From the NCBI GenBank assembly GCA_963726995.1, contig CAVSEP010000006.1:1-64000 (forward strand): a stretch of DNA of 64,000 nt, written 5' to 3'. The first letter of the stretch is position 1; each line of letters opens with the position of its first letter. A program made the position numbers and the translations under genes. The stretch comes from DAIDKA01 sp963726995 (GTDB lineage: Bacteria > Pseudomonadota > Gammaproteobacteria > Steroidobacterales > Steroidobacteraceae). Below the pieces are notes generated by a model. The model saw only the letters and a list, made by a program, of their open reading frames with translations, was not told the DNA's origin and did no database searches. Shown here in pieces: positions 27,434-38,384 of the stretch.

Positions 27434-29010
27434 TTGCCTGCCTGCTCCTTGGCTCTGCCCTGCCACACGGCGAGCATGTCCGCGGAAGCCTGCGCGCGCA
27501 CGCCGTTGTCGTTGAGTATGCCCTCGGTCGCCGCCACCATCTGCGCGCGCGGGAACACCATGGCCTCGCCGCTGCGGCTGTCGAACTCGAACACCACGTG
27601 CTCATCCTTCAGGTCCCGCAGCACGCCCACCAGGTGCGCGAGACTGCGGATATGCACGCCGTTGACGGTGGCGACCACCATGGCGGTCGGATTCGAATAG
27701 CCCTCGGCCAGCCGGCTGGGGAAGAAGGGTGATGCGACCACCACCAGTTCCTGGCGCTCGGGCGTGGGTTTGGCGCCGCGCAGGGTCACCAGCGGGCTGC
27801 CCATGTAGCCGAACGCGCCCATCAGACCGGCATTGCCGTTCAGAAAGGAGGTGAACAGCGCACTCGCCCGGGAGAAGGCCAGCGGACCGTAGATGAAGTA
27901 CGAGGGGTAATCCCCGTGAATGTCGGGCACCAGCTGCGGGCGCTCGGTGATCAGCGGCAATGACACCGGCAGGGTCTTGCCGGCCCGCACGATGGTCAGC
28001 GGCACGTGGTTGTTGCGGCCGATCTTCTGGATGAGGTAGCGGAAATTGACCCGCAGCTCCGGGCTCACGTTCACCATGCCCTGGTCGTCCACCGCGGTGT
28101 CGCCGATGCGCGTGATCACGTCCCATTCCTTGAGCGGGTAGCCCGGCGCATCGTCATAGGGCTGGTGTACGACAATGCCGGATACCGAGCGGTCCAGCTT
28201 CAGGAAGCTGCGCAGCGCCGGGTTCTCCAGCGTCTGCAGGTCATCGAACAGCGCGGGCTTGCCGTCGTAGTGGCCGTCGGCGATGTCCTTGAGGAACAGC
28301 TCGATCTCCTCGTTCGGAATGATGTAGCCGATGTTCTGCGCGTCCCCGAGGCGGCTGAAGGCAAGGCCGATCATCTGGTCGCCGGCGATCGCGGGTCCGC
28401 CGCTGTTGCCCGGATTGATGGCGGCGTCGATCTGGATGCGCAGGCCCGAGGTCGGATAGTTGTAGGCCACGAACTCGATGCGCGAGACGATGCCCTTGGT
28501 GATCGACAGCGACGTGCCGCCGGTGGGAAAGCCGTAGGCGAGCACCGCGTCCTTGATCTGCGGCAGGGTGCCGGCGCGCGCCAGCGGCGCGTGGCTGGCG
28601 AAGAAACTGTCGTCGTCCAGCTTCAGCACCGCCAGGTCGATGCCGGGCGCAATGGCTTCCACCGTGGCCGCGATCTTGTCGCCCGCGCCGCTGGCCTGGA
28701 TCTGCACCTGGCTGGCATACAGCACGGCGTGGGCATTGGTGAGGATGCGATGGCCCTCGATGACCACTCCCGAGGCGGTCACGTCCTGCGGGGCCTGCTT
28801 GGCCCAGGGACGGTAGGGATCCGGCAGGCGCAGCGTGGTGAACACCTTCACGACCGCATTTCCCAGGTTGGTGGGAATGGGGGCCGAATTTTCCGCGCCG
28901 TCCGCGGCGCGCGCGCCGGCCGGTCCACCCGGGCCGCCCACCAGGGCAAGGCCCGCACACAGCAGCACCAGCAGGGCTCGGCCCCGGGCAAATCCGTTCA
29001 TTTTCATCAT
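27430..29010 (-). CDS. Periplasmic trypsin-like serine protease with PDZ regions
   Basis: 526 residues. N-terminal signal peptide (about 1-35), then an S1C trypsin-like domain with His94 (TNAHAV), Asp125 (IDLAVLK) and Ser203 (NPGNSGGP). The C-terminal part from about 290 holds PDZ-like segments (VVHQPYDDAPGYPLKEWDVITRIG and a second near PTAMVVATVNGVHIRSLAH). Larger than DegQ and closer to the long DegP-like proteins with divergent PDZ domains. The minus-strand frame stays open far upstream, but that part is antisense to the carbonic anhydrase gene. Coupled to panB by a 4-bp overlap. Confidence 0.88.
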   Translation of the reverse strand: MMKMNGFARGRALLVLLCAGLALVGGPGGPAGARAADGAENSAPIPTNLGNAVVKVFTTLRLPDPYRPWAKQAPQDVTASGVVIEGHRILTNAHAVLYASQVQIQASGAGDKIAATVEAIAPGIDLAVLKLDDDSFFASHAPLARAGTLPQIKDAVLAYGFPTGGTSLSITKGIVSRIEFVAYNYPTSGLRIQIDAAINPGNSGGPAIAGDQMIGLAFSRLGDAQNIGYIIPNEEIELFLKDIADGHYDGKPALFDDLQTLENPALRSFLKLDRSVSGIVVHQPYDDAPGYPLKEWDVITRIGDTAVDDQGMVNVSPELRVNFRYLIQKIGRNNHVPLTIVRAGKTLPVSLPLITERPQLVPDIHGDYPSYFIYGPLAFSRASALFTSFLNGNAGLMGAFGYMGSPLVTLRGAKPTPERQELVVVASPFFPSRLAEGYSNPTAMVVATVNGVHIRSLAHLVGVLRDLKDEHVVFEFDSRSGEAMVFPRAQMVAATEGILNDNGVRAQASADMLAVWQGRAKEQAGK

Positions 29011-29118
29011 GGCGCGATTCTGACAGCCTTGGGTCCCGCCCGTCGAATTGACAGTGCCGGGGCGCACAAGGACACTGCCCGCCACAATCCCGCCCACACC
29101 CAAGAGCGACCCTTCAGG

Positions 29119-29742
29119 ATGATTCCGGCACCAGAAGCACTGCAACGACTGCGCGAGGGCAATGCCCGCTTCATTTCCGACACCCGCAATGACGATGCCG
29201 CCACCGGCAGCCGCCGGCGGCTGGAACTGGCGACGCAGCAGTTTCCCTTCGCCATCATCCTCGGCTGCTCGGACTCCCGGGTGCCGGCCGAAATCGTCTT
29301 CGACCAGGGACTGGGCGACCTGTTCGTCATCCGGGTGGCCGGCAACATCGTGGCGCCCTCCCAGATCGGCAGCGTCGAGTTCGCGGCCGAGCGCTTCGGC
29401 ACCCGGCTGGTGGTGGTGCTGGGTCACTCCAGCTGCGGCGCCATTCTGGCGACGCTCGAGGAACTGGGCCGCAACTCGCGCGAACAGTCCCCCAACCTGC
29501 GCAGCATCGTCAATCGCGTGCGGCCGTCGATCCAGCCGCTGCTGGCGACCTCGCTGGCCAACGATCCGGAGGCGCTGGTGAAGCAGGCGGTGCGCGCCAA
29601 CATCCGCATGTCGGCCGACCATCTGCGCCACGGCTCGGAAATGCTCGAACAGCTCATCCAGAACGCCGGCCTGCGCATCGTCGGCGCCGAATACAATCTG
29701 GAAACCGGCGTCGTCGAATTCTTCGACGGCACCGAGGACTGA
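29119..29742 (+). CDS. Beta-class carbonic anhydrase
   Basis: 207 residues. Interconverts CO2 and bicarbonate. Zinc ligands Cys50 and Asp52 (CSDSRV), His103 and Cys106 (GHSSCG) are all present, and VFDQGLGDLFVIRVAGN is the family block. No signal peptide, so cytoplasmic. It is the only plus-strand gene among the glucan genes and is divergent from the protease gene, with its own short upstream region. Confidence 0.94.
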   Translation: MIPAPEALQRLREGNARFISDTRNDDAATGSRRRLELATQQFPFAIILGCSDSRVPAEIVFDQGLGDLFVIRVAGNIVAPSQIGSVEFAAERFGTRLVVVLGHSSCGAILATLEELGRNSREQSPNLRSIVNRVRPSIQPLLATSLANDPEALVKQAVRANIRMSADHLRHGSEMLEQLIQNAGLRIVGAEYNLETGVVEFFDGTED

Positions 29743-29750
29743 GCGGCGCT

Positions 29751-31617
29751 TCAGTGCGGCGCCATGTGCAGCGGCGCCAGGGCCGGGGTCTGCAGCGAGT
29801 CCCCGCGAATCACAGGCAGCGCTTCGGCCACAAGCGGCGCGGGTGCCTGCGGCAGCAGCAGCTCGCGGTGCAGGGCGGCGAGCTCCGGGGGCGGTGAGGT
29901 TTCCTCCGGCGTCAGCAACAGGCCGCGGCGGCGCAGCGCGAGCCCCAGGTCGACTCTGCTGGAATACACGGTCACGAAGGCCGACAGCAGCAGCCCCGCC
30001 AGCACCGGCATCATCCACCAGATGAAACGCGGCGCCAGCGCCAGGATCACCGCACCCCAGACCAGGCCCAGCAGCATCTGCCAGCGGTGCCGCACCAGCG
30101 CATCCCCGAAGCGCACGCCCCGATCGCCGCGATCCTGCGCATTCCAGGTCACCGGCCGGCCGGCCAGGGTGGTGACCACGAAGGTGGAGTGGAACACCAT
30201 CATGATGGGCGCCAGCAGCATGCTGAAGATCTGTTCCAGCAGCAGACTGACCAGCAGCCGCGGGGCGCCGCCGAAGGCGCGGCGGCGCGCGCCGTTCACC
30301 ATCGCGAGCGTCGCCCCCAGCAGCTTCGGCAGCAGCAGCACGATGATGGTCGCCAGCAGCAAGGCGGCGATCTCCCCGTCGCGGTACTCGGGCCAGACCG
30401 GAAAGAGGGTGTGGGCGCCGGACTCGAAGTACTGGTAGCCCTGCACGGCCTCCTGGCAGGTGATGAAGGAGCTGATCAGCAGCACCGCGAACCAGATCGG
30501 GGAGGTCGCATAGGAGAGGATGCCGGTGGCCATGTGCAGGCGGTTCAGCCAGTGCAGCTTCGGCATCACCAGCACGCGCATGTGCTGCAGATTGCCCTGC
30601 GCCCAGCGCCGGTCGCGCGCCGCGAAGTCGATGATGTTCGACGGCAGCTCTTCCCAGCTGCCCATCAGGTCCGGGCACCAGCCAGACCTGGTAGCCGGCG
30701 CGGCGCATGAAGGCCGCCTCCACGAAGTCGTGGCTCAGGATCTCCCCGCCCAGCGGGGCGTTGCCCGGCAGCCGCGGCAGATCGCAATTGTCGGCAAAGG
30801 CCTGCAGCCGGATGATGGCGTTGTGGCCCCAGTAGTTGGCCTCGCCCAGCTGCCAGTAGGCGAGCCCACTGGAGAGCATCGGGCCGTTGATGCGGGCGCC
30901 GAACTGCACCATGCGCGCGAACAGGGTCTCGCGGCCCACCGGCAGCGGCGCAGTCTGGATGATGCCCACCTCGGGGTTGGCGTCCATGAGGCGCGCCAGG
31001 GTGACCAGCGCCTTGCCCGACATCACGCTGTCGGCATCCAGCACGATCATGTGCGAGTACGCCGCGCCCCAGTTGCGCACGAAGTCGGCGATGTTGCCGG
31101 ACTTGCGGCTTAAGTTTTGCGGCCGGCGCCGGTAGAAGATGCGCCCCTCGCCGCCGTGCCTGGCGACCAGCGCGCGCCAGGCGCTCTCCTCGGCCAGCGC
31201 AATCTCCGGCCGGCGCGTGTCCGAGAGAATGAACAGATCGAAGGCCGCGCTCTCGGCCTGGCGGGACAGCGAGCTCCAGATGGCATCCAGGCCCGCGGAG
31301 GTGCGCCGCGTATCCTCGTTGTAGACCGGCATGACGAGGGCGATGCGGCCGTGGATGGCGAGGCCATCCGCATCGTGCGCCTGCATCACCTTCGGGTCAC
31401 CGCCCTTCAGGCGGATGATGAAACCGGCGATGGCCGTCCAGAAGGCGCCCGCGATCCAGGTGAAGAGGCCGAAGAACAGCACCAGGCTCGCCGCCTCGAG
31501 CAGCGTGAGACTGTTGGCGCGCAGGATGTCCAGCATCAGCAGGCTCGCCAGCAGGCTCGAGGTCAGTGTCAAGCCGAAGAACAGCAACCGGCGGCGACGC
31601 GCAATGGCAACCATCAT
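29751..31617 (-). CDS. opgH: Glucans biosynthesis glucosyltransferase H (frameshifted)
   Basis: About 621 residues after correction. Inner-membrane family 2 glucosyltransferase that polymerises and exports the beta-glucan backbone. N-terminal membrane segments, VMPVYNED, catalytic VLDADSVM, HDFVEAAF and DRRWAQGNL (Q/RxxRW-type motif), then further membrane segments. One extra base near 30669-30675 shifts the frame at VWLVPD/LMGSWEELPS. It overlaps opgG by ATGA, the usual opgG-opgH arrangement. Shorter at the ends than the E. coli protein but similar to Xanthomonas homologues. Confidence 0.9.
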
Positions 31618-33278
31618 GTGGCGAGCTGGTAGGTCCAGGTCTCCGACAGCGACTCCCCGTAGAGCTGCAGGAAGCAGTGCAGGTCGACCGTATCGTGCGG
31701 ACGGCTGGGAACCACCAGGAAACTCACCCGCCACACGCCGCTGTCGGTGAGACGCTCGACGGTCACATTCTCGGTGGTGCCGCCGTTGACGGTGAGCAGC
31801 GCCTTCAGGGGCTGGGTCGCATCCAGCCCATCCAGGTCGCCGCCCGCGAAATCGATGATCACGCGGCGCGCATCGCTGCGCGAGAGCGTGCGTTGCTCGG
31901 CGGCCGTTGCGGCCACGATGCGCGTGGTGCGCGCCTTGGCACCCGGCGGCCACATGGGCGAGTCGGAGTGCGCGGACAGCAGGTAGGAGAACTTCAGCTC
32001 ACGCCCTGCGGTAACGGCCTGCTCGGGCACCCAGTACAGGGCGATGTTGTCGTGGATCGACTCATCGGTGGGGATCTCCACCAGCTCCGCGCCGCCCTTG
32101 CCCCAGTCGCCCAAGGGCTGGATCCAGTAGCTGGGCCGGCGCTGGAAGCGCGCCACCGGATCCTGGTAGTGGGAGAAGTCCCGGTCCCGCTGCACCAGGC
32201 CGAAGCCGCGCGGCTGCTGGTCCATGAAGCGGTTGATGCGCAGTTCGCGCGGATTGTTGAGCGGCCGCCACAGCCACTCCCCGGTGCCGGTCTGGGCCAT
32301 GAAGCCGTCGCTGTCATGCACCTGCGGGCGATAGTCATCGAAGTGATGCCCGGACGGGTCCGAGCCGAACAGGAACATCGAGGTGAGCGGCGCGATCCCC
32401 AGTTTCTGGATGGTCTGGCGCGGAAACAGGGTGCTGTGCACTTCGACCTGCGTGATGCTGCCGGGGCGCACGGTGAACACATAGGCCCCGGTGATGCTGT
32501 CGCTGTCCAGCAGCGCATACAGCGTCAGCGTGCGCTGCTCCGGATCGGTGGGGCGCACCAGCCAGAAATCCGTGAACCAGGGAAACTCCTCACCGGCCTT
32601 GGAGGCGGTGTTGATGGCGAGCCCGCGCGCGGTCAGTCCGTAGTCCTGGTTGCGCCCCAGCACCCGGAAGAAGGAGGCGCCGAGGAACACGATGAGTTCG
32701 TCCTTGTAGCCAGGCGTGTGCAGCGGATAGTGGACGCGAAACCCCGCGTAGCCCAGATCCCGCGGCAGTTTGCCCGGCTGGCGTACCACTTTGCCGAAGT
32801 CGAACCAGGTGGGGTTGTAGGCGATGGTATGCGCGGCCCCGTCCACGATTTCGGAGATCGCGACGCGTCGATCGAAATTGAAGCCGCGGTGGAAGAACTG
32901 CACCTCGTACAGGGACTGGTTGCGCCACAGCGCATCGGCGCGCCGGAAGCGGATGCTCTGGTACTGATCGTAGCTGAGGTGCGCGATGGCCGAGGGCAGC
33001 CGCACGGCGGCGGCCTGGTAGGGCTTGCCCGCGCGGGCGCGGGCCAGATCCTCGACATCGGCGAAGCCGAACCCGCCCTCGGCCGGCGGCGCGGGTGGCG
33101 CGCTGTGCACCACCGGACTCGGGGGCGCCGGCGCTGCGGAGCTGATCGCGCCCGAATTGCCCGGCGCGGAGGTGGCGCTGCCGGCCACCACCGGGGCATG
33201 CGCGCGGTTGCCCAGAACATAGGCGCCCACGACCGCCGCTGCGGCCACCGCACCCAGTATCCAAAGACGCGCCTGCAC
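31614..33278 (-). CDS. opgG: Glucan biosynthesis protein G
   Basis: 554 residues. Periplasmic protein needed for osmoregulated glucan assembly, working with OpgH. Family blocks: SIRFRRADALW, FPWFTDFWLVRP, HDSDGFMAQTGTGEWLWRPL and QQPRGFGLVQRDRDF, all parallel to those of opgD. GTG start at 33278. The N-terminus carries one hydrophobic segment (about 4-23) and a Ala/Pro-rich linker, so the protein may stay membrane-anchored. First gene of the opgGH pair. Confidence 0.94.
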   Translation of the reverse strand: MQARLWILGAVAAAAVVGAYVLGNRAHAPVVAGSATSAPGNSGAISSAAPAPPSPVVHSAPPAPPAEGGFGFADVEDLARARAGKPYQAAAVRLPSAIAHLSYDQYQSIRFRRADALWRNQSLYEVQFFHRGFNFDRRVAISEIVDGAAHTIAYNPTWFDFGKVVRQPGKLPRDLGYAGFRVHYPLHTPGYKDELIVFLGASFFRVLGRNQDYGLTARGLAINTASKAGEEFPWFTDFWLVRPTDPEQRTLTLYALLDSDSITGAYVFTVRPGSITQVEVHSTLFPRQTIQKLGIAPLTSMFLFGSDPSGHHFDDYRPQVHDSDGFMAQTGTGEWLWRPLNNPRELRINRFMDQQPRGFGLVQRDRDFSHYQDPVARFQRRPSYWIQPLGDWGKGGAELVEIPTDESIHDNIALYWVPEQAVTAGRELKFSYLLSAHSDSPMWPPGAKARTTRIVAATAAEQRTLSRSDARRVIIDFAGGDLDGLDATQPLKALLTVNGGTTENVTVERLTDSGVWRVSFLVVPSRPHDTVDLHCFLQLYGESLSETWTYQLAT

Positions 33279-33314
33279 TCGAATCCGTCCCCATCAAAAG
33301 ACTGTAAGTATATG

Positions 33315-36300
33315 TTACGAAGGCGCCTCGGCCGGCGACATCGCACCGGGCCTGCGGATCAGGGCATTGCGGGCCTGCCAGGACGCGGCCGCATCCAGCT
33401 CCACCAGCAAGCGCACCTCGGCGCCGGTGAGCGTCGCCACGGGAAGGCCGTCACGAAACAGCAGGCGATTGGCCGTCAGCGCCGGCACCCGCGCACCCGG
33501 CAGCAGCACGCCGGTGAGGTTCAGCGGGTCGACCGCCGACAAGGATACATACTGCTCGGCGGGCGGTTTGCGACGCATCTCACGCAGCGCACCCACCGCC
33601 TCGGGCAGGGCGAACTGTTCGCCGGACAGCCCGGCGATGAAACGCCCGCCGCGGATCTCGCCGCGCGCTTCCAGCCGCCGCAGGCAGGCCACGAGTTCCC
33701 GCCAGGGCGGCAACCACTCCGCCTCGATGCGCGACAGCTGCCAGCACACGACGCCCCAGCGCTTCAGCAGCGTGCGCACCACCTGTTCGGTGACCACCTC
33801 GCGCGCCGCGGGGGCAAGGCGGCGCGCCCCCGACCAGCGCCCCGAATCGGCCATGCCGAACAGCGCCACCCGCCGCCGTCCGCGAACCGAGCTTTCGCGC
33901 CGCCGCTGCGCCGGCAGCAGCAGCGCGCGCAGCCCCGCGAAGCTGTCGGAGCTGGCCAGGCCCACGGCCACCAGTTCCGCCAGTGCCTCCTCCACCTGCA
34001 CCGGCAACAGACCCGTGGCCTCCACCAGTTCATCGAAGAAGCTGGCGCCCTGGCCGGTGAGCACGGCGGCCACCGCGGCCGCGCCGGCGCCGAGCCGCGG
34101 CTCAGGTGATTCACTGCCCAGGCTGGTCCACACCTTGAGGTTGCGACGGTTCAGCAGGCAGATCGGCGTCGCACGCACCGGCGCGACCGCCCCGTTCGGT
34201 TCCCCGCAGCGCGCCCACAGGTAGCGTCCCGCCAGGCATTGTTCATCCAGCCAGGCCGGCTCATAGCCGCCGATGCGCGCCGGCAGGATCTCGCTCTCCC
34301 AGGCGCCGGCGGCGACCTCGATGCCCTCGAGCTGATCGAGCACCGCGGGCATGGCATCCGGACCCTGCATGCGCGCGGCGGAACTGACCTTCTGCCAGTC
34401 GAACAGGAAGCGCATGAAATCACGCACGGCCACCGGCTCGATTTCCGCGCGCAGCGTGCGCACGGTATAGCGGTGGATGCGCGCCAGCAGGCGCCGCTCG
34501 CACCACTCATCGAGCGACGCGCCGGGGCTGAAGCGCCCGCACATCACCACGCCCTGGGTCTGCAGCCGCAGCAGTGCCGCCTGCACCTCGGACTCCTGCA
34601 CCTGCGGCAGCGTGTGCGCCAGCGCCGCCGCGGTCACCGGCCCCAGGCCCTCCAGCCGGCCCTGCACGATGGCCACCAGCGCCGTCTCGGATATCGGCGT
34701 CGCGAACAGCTCGCGCCGCTCACTCGCCACCCACAGCGGCGTGTGCGGATGCGGCAGCAGCAGCGCGCGGGATTCGGCGGCGAGGCCGCCGACCAGGGAC
34801 TTCCACAGCGCATTGTCTTCCACTTCCGCGGCGGTCAGATAGCCCATCCAGCTCAAGGCATCGTGCAGCTCATCGGCGCTTTGCGCATCCGGCCAGGCCT
34901 CCGCGCGCACCCGGGCGATGGCTAGAGGATCCAGCCGCCCGATGTCCGCGGCCGAATCCGGATCCAGCCAGCGACGGCTCAAGACCGCCTGGGTGCGCCG
35001 CTCCTCCAGCGGCGCATCGTCGAGGAAGGCATAGGGACGGGCCGACAGCACTTCCTGCGCCAGCGGTGAGGGCTCGGTGAGATCGCGCGCGACCACGCGC
35101 AGCGTACCGCTCTCGATGCGCCGCAGGATCGCCAGCCACCGCTGGGCATCCATGGCCTCCTGCAGGCAATCCTCGATGCTCTGCCTCACCAGCGGGTGAT
35201 CCGGAATCTCGATTTCGCCGGGCAGGTTCTCGGCGCAGGCCACCTGGTCTGGAAACACCGACGCCAGCAGGTCCTCGGCATTCATGCGCACCAGCGGCGG
35301 CGGCACCTTGCGGCCGTTGCGAAAGCGCGGCAGCGCCAGTGCGATGGTCGCGGCCCAGCGCCAGCGGGTGACGAACATCGGCGCCGCGCACAGCGCCTGC
35401 GTGAGGATGTGCAGCGCGCTGTTGGAATGCAGGTAGTGGGCGACCTCGGCCAGCTCGAAACTGTGCGCCGTGGTGAGCGAGAGGATCAGTGCATCCTCGG
35501 TTGCCGCCGCCTGCAGCTCGAAATTGAACTGGCGGCAGAAGCGCTTGCGCAGCGCCAGCCCCCAGGCGCGATTGATGCGGGCGCCGAAGGGCGCGTGCAG
35601 CAGCAGCTGCATGCCGCCGGCCTCATCGAAGAAGCGCTCCAGCACCACCGTGTCCATGGTCGGCAGGCAACCCAGGGCCGCCTGCGCCGCGCCCAGGTAT
35701 TCGACCAGTTGCGCCGCGGCGCTCTCGTGCGCGCCGGCGACTTCCCACAACCAGTCGCGCGCCGCGGCGGCGCTGCGGGCCGCGATCCCTTCGCGCAGCT
35801 GCGAGACCGCCTGCGACAGTTCCCAGCTGCGCCCCGGGGCCTCGCCCAGCCAGAAGGGAATGCTCGGCGGCTGCCCCTTCGCGTCCTCGACCCGCAGCGC
35901 GCCGCGCTCCACGCGCAGCACGCGGTAGGAGGTGTTGCCCAGCTGGAAGACGTCCCCCGCGCTGCTCTCGATGGCGAAGTCCTCGTTCACACTGCCCACC
36001 AGCAGGGCCTCGGGCTCCAGCATGACCTTGTAGTCGGCGGTGTCGGGAATGGCGCCGCCGCTGGTCAGGGCGGTGAGGCGCGTGCCGCGCCGGGCCCGCA
36101 GCCTGCGATTGACCGCATCATGATGGATGAGGGCGCCGCGCCGACCGCGGCGGGTGCTGAAGCCCTCGCCCAGCATGCGCACCACGGCCATGAAGTCCGC
36201 CGGCGCAAGATCCGCGAACGGCTGCGCGCGGCGCACCAGCTCGTACAGTTCATCTTCCGCGTACTCGCGGCAGGCCACCTCGGCGGCAATCTGCTGCGCC

Positions 36301-37535
36301 AGCACATCGAGCGTGCCGGCCGGCACCTGCAGCACATCCAGCCGGCCGGCGCGCACCGCCAGCAGCAGCGCGGTGCATTCCACCAGGTCATCGCGCGACA
36401 GCGGGAACAGGCGCCCCTTGGCCGTCTCGCCTACGGCATGGCCGGAGCGGCCGACGCGCTGCAGGAAGGCGTTGATGGAGCGCGGCGAGCCGATCTGGCA
36501 GACCAGGTCCACATCGCCGATGTCGATGCCCAGTTCCAGGGAGGCGGTGGCGACCAGCACCTTGAGTTCACCGGCGCGCAGCCGCTGCTCGGCCAGGTGG
36601 CGCTGCTCGCGGGCCATGCTGCCGTGGTGCGCCATGACCTGATCCGCACCCAAGCGCAGCGACAGCTGGCGCGCCAGCCGCTCGGTCATGCGGCGCGTGT
36701 TCACGAACACCAGCGTGGTGCGATGCTCCCCGACGAGTGCCGCGAGGCGCTCGTAGATGAGCGTCCAGGCATCCCCGGACATCACCGCCGCCAGCGGCAC
36801 GCCGGTGAGCTCCAGCTGCAGATCCCGCGCGCGGGCGTGACCCGCATCGATCACCACGCACTGCTGCGTCGTGGCGGGGCCGGCGCCCGTCAGGAAGCGC
36901 GCCACCGCCCCGATCGGCGTCTGGGTGGCCGAGAGGCCGATGCGGGTGAGCGGGCCCGCCAGCGCCGCCAGTCGCTCCAGGCTGATCGCCAGATGCGCGC
37001 CGCGCTTGTTGCCGGCCAGTGCGTGGATTTCGTCCACGATCACGGTGCGCGTGGTCTTCAACATCTCGCGCCCCGATTTGGAGCCCAGCAGGATGTAGAG
37101 CGACTCGGGCGTCGTCACCACGATGTGGGGCGCCTGGCGGCGCATCCGTGCGCGCTCGGCCTGGGGGGTGTCGCCGGTGCGCACGACGGTGCGGATATCC
37201 ACGTCCGGCAGTTCGAGGGCGGCCAGCTGCGCGCGGATCCCCGCCAGGGGGGCGGCGAGATTGCGCTCGATGTCGTTGGACAGGGCCTTCAGGGGCGAGA
37301 CATACACGATGCGAGTCTCATCCGGCAGGCTGCCGGCCTGGCCCTCCCGGACCAGCGCATCGAGGGCGGCCAGGAAGGCGCTTAAGGTCTTGCCCGATCC
37401 GGTGGGTGCGGCGACCAGCACGTTGCGGCCGGCCTGGATGGCAGGCCACGCCTGCTCCTGCGCCGGCGTCGGTGCCGCAAACCGGCTGCGGAACCAGGCG
37501 GCCACGGCCGGGTGAAAGCCCTGCAATGCACTCAT
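33315..37535 (-). CDS. lhr: Lhr-family ATP-dependent DNA helicase
   Basis: 1406 residues. Superfamily 2 helicase of DNA repair. Walker A APTGSGKT (43-50), VDEIHALAGNKRGAHL (motif II, about 170-185), GLSATQ (motif III), TASLELGIDIGDVDLV and QRVGRSGH (motifs V and VI), then the winged-helix and Lhr-core regions, and the long Lhr C-terminal domain. Length matches the full-length proteobacterial Lhr rather than the short Lhr core. ATG at 37535 gives the natural start. Intact over 4.2 kb despite frameshifts in neighbours. Confidence 0.94.
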   Translation of the reverse strand: MSALQGFHPAVAAWFRSRFAAPTPAQEQAWPAIQAGRNVLVAAPTGSGKTLSAFLAALDALVREGQAGSLPDETRIVYVSPLKALSNDIERNLAAPLAGIRAQLAALELPDVDIRTVVRTGDTPQAERARMRRQAPHIVVTTPESLYILLGSKSGREMLKTTRTVIVDEIHALAGNKRGAHLAISLERLAALAGPLTRIGLSATQTPIGAVARFLTGAGPATTQQCVVIDAGHARARDLQLELTGVPLAAVMSGDAWTLIYERLAALVGEHRTTLVFVNTRRMTERLARQLSLRLGADQVMAHHGSMAREQRHLAEQRLRAGELKVLVATASLELGIDIGDVDLVCQIGSPRSINAFLQRVGRSGHAVGETAKGRLFPLSRDDLVECTALLLAVRAGRLDVLQVPAGTLDVLAQQIAAEVACREYAEDELYELVRRAQPFADLAPADFMAVVRMLGEGFSTRRGRRGALIHHDAVNRRLRARRGTRLTALTSGGAIPDTADYKVMLEPEALLVGSVNEDFAIESSAGDVFQLGNTSYRVLRVERGALRVEDAKGQPPSIPFWLGEAPGRSWELSQAVSQLREGIAARSAAAARDWLWEVAGAHESAAAQLVEYLGAAQAALGCLPTMDTVVLERFFDEAGGMQLLLHAPFGARINRAWGLALRKRFCRQFNFELQAAATEDALILSLTTAHSFELAEVAHYLHSNSALHILTQALCAAPMFVTRWRWAATIALALPRFRNGRKVPPPLVRMNAEDLLASVFPDQVACAENLPGEIEIPDHPLVRQSIEDCLQEAMDAQRWLAILRRIESGTLRVVARDLTEPSPLAQEVLSARPYAFLDDAPLEERRTQAVLSRRWLDPDSAADIGRLDPLAIARVRAEAWPDAQSADELHDALSWMGYLTAAEVEDNALWKSLVGGLAAESRALLLPHPHTPLWVASERRELFATPISETALVAIVQGRLEGLGPVTAAALAHTLPQVQESEVQAALLRLQTQGVVMCGRFSPGASLDEWCERRLLARIHRYTVRTLRAEIEPVAVRDFMRFLFDWQKVSSAARMQGPDAMPAVLDQLEGIEVAAGAWESEILPARIGGYEPAWLDEQCLAGRYLWARCGEPNGAVAPVRATPICLLNRRNLKVWTSLGSESPEPRLGAGAAAVAAVLTGQGASFFDELVEATGLLPVQVEEALAELVAVGLASSDSFAGLRALLLPAQRRRESSVRGRRRVALFGMADSGRWSGARRLAPAAREVVTEQVVRTLLKRWGVVCWQLSRIEAEWLPPWRELVACLRRLEARGEIRGGRFIAGLSGEQFALPEAVGALREMRRKPPAEQYVSLSAVDPLNLTGVLLPGARVPALTANRLLFRDGLPVATLTGAEVRLLVELDAAASWQARNALIRRPGAMSPAEAPS

Positions 37536-37554
37536 GGGATGATCCGCACCCTCG

Positions 37555-37564
37555 TTAACGTTAA
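37555..37564. promoter_or_regulatory. AT-rich palindrome in the lhr/cytochrome divergent region
   Basis: TTAACGTTAA is a perfect 10-bp palindrome in an otherwise GC-rich region between the divergent lhr and cytochrome c genes, 20 bp from the lhr ATG. It may be a promoter or operator element. No partner site was recognised. Confidence 0.3.
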
Positions 37565-37627
37565 TGAATCCGGTAGGCCAACCGTAATTGTCGGGACTTC
37601 GGCATGGCACAACGCGATCATAGGCCA

Positions 37628-38384
37628 ATGACTGCCTGGCCCCTCTTCCGCACCAGGACCCTGACCGCGGCCCTGGTCCTGCTGCTGTGCGCGCTCGCCG
37701 CGGGCGGCTGGCAGCTGCACCGGCAGCGCCTCGAAGCGGCCCTGGTCCGGGCGGATCCCGACCGGGCGGTCAGCGACCCGGCACTGGTGAACTTCGCCAT
37801 GGATCGCGCTCCGGGACTATACAAGCGGCACTGCGCCGGCTGTCACGGTGCCGACCTGCGCGGCAGCCGGAGCCTGGGCGCCCCGGACCTCTCCGACGGC
37901 AACTGGCTGTTCGGCTTAGGGGAACTGCCGGACATCGAGAACACCCTGGATTACGGCATCCGCTCCGGCCACCCCAAGGCCCACAACATTACCGACATGC
38001 CGGGGCTGGGGCGAATCGGCCAGCTGTCGGCCACGGAGATCCTGGACGTCGTGGAATACGTGTACGCCTTCAGCCACCGTGATGCCAACCCCCAGGCGGC
38101 CGCCCGCGGCCGGCCCGCTGTTCCTGGACAAGGGCAGCTGCTACGACTGCCACGGGCAGGACGGCAGCGGCAACGTCGATTACGGCGCCCCGGACCTGAC
38201 GGGCCATTCGGGCTGGCTCTATGGGGGCGACCGCCAGAGCCTGTTCCAGTCCATCTACGACGGCCGCCATGGCCTGTGCCCGGCGTGGATCAACCAGCTC
38301 GACGCGGCGCAGATCCGCGAGCTGTCCGTTTTTCTCTACACCACGGCGCGTCGCGCGACGCGCAGCCCAGCCGGAGCTCCATGA
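37628..38384 (+). CDS. Diheme c-type cytochrome (frameshifted)
   Basis: About 251 residues after correction. N-terminal signal anchor (about 11-29). First heme site HCAGCHG at Cys69-His73, second CYDCHGQDG in the other frame, so two cytochrome c domains facing the periplasm. The frame breaks between about 38100 and 38115 in a GC-rich CCGCGGCCGG run. An upstream in-frame start at 37604 is possible. Its stop overlaps the next gene by 4 bp (ATGA), so it forms an operon with the parvulin and HupE genes. Confidence 0.82.

Noticed and set aside
27430..31953. A continuous 1507-codon minus-strand frame
   Set aside because: It joins the opgH N-terminus, a stretch antisense to the carbonic anhydrase gene and the serine protease. 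It results from the opgH frameshift; the real genes are annotated separately.
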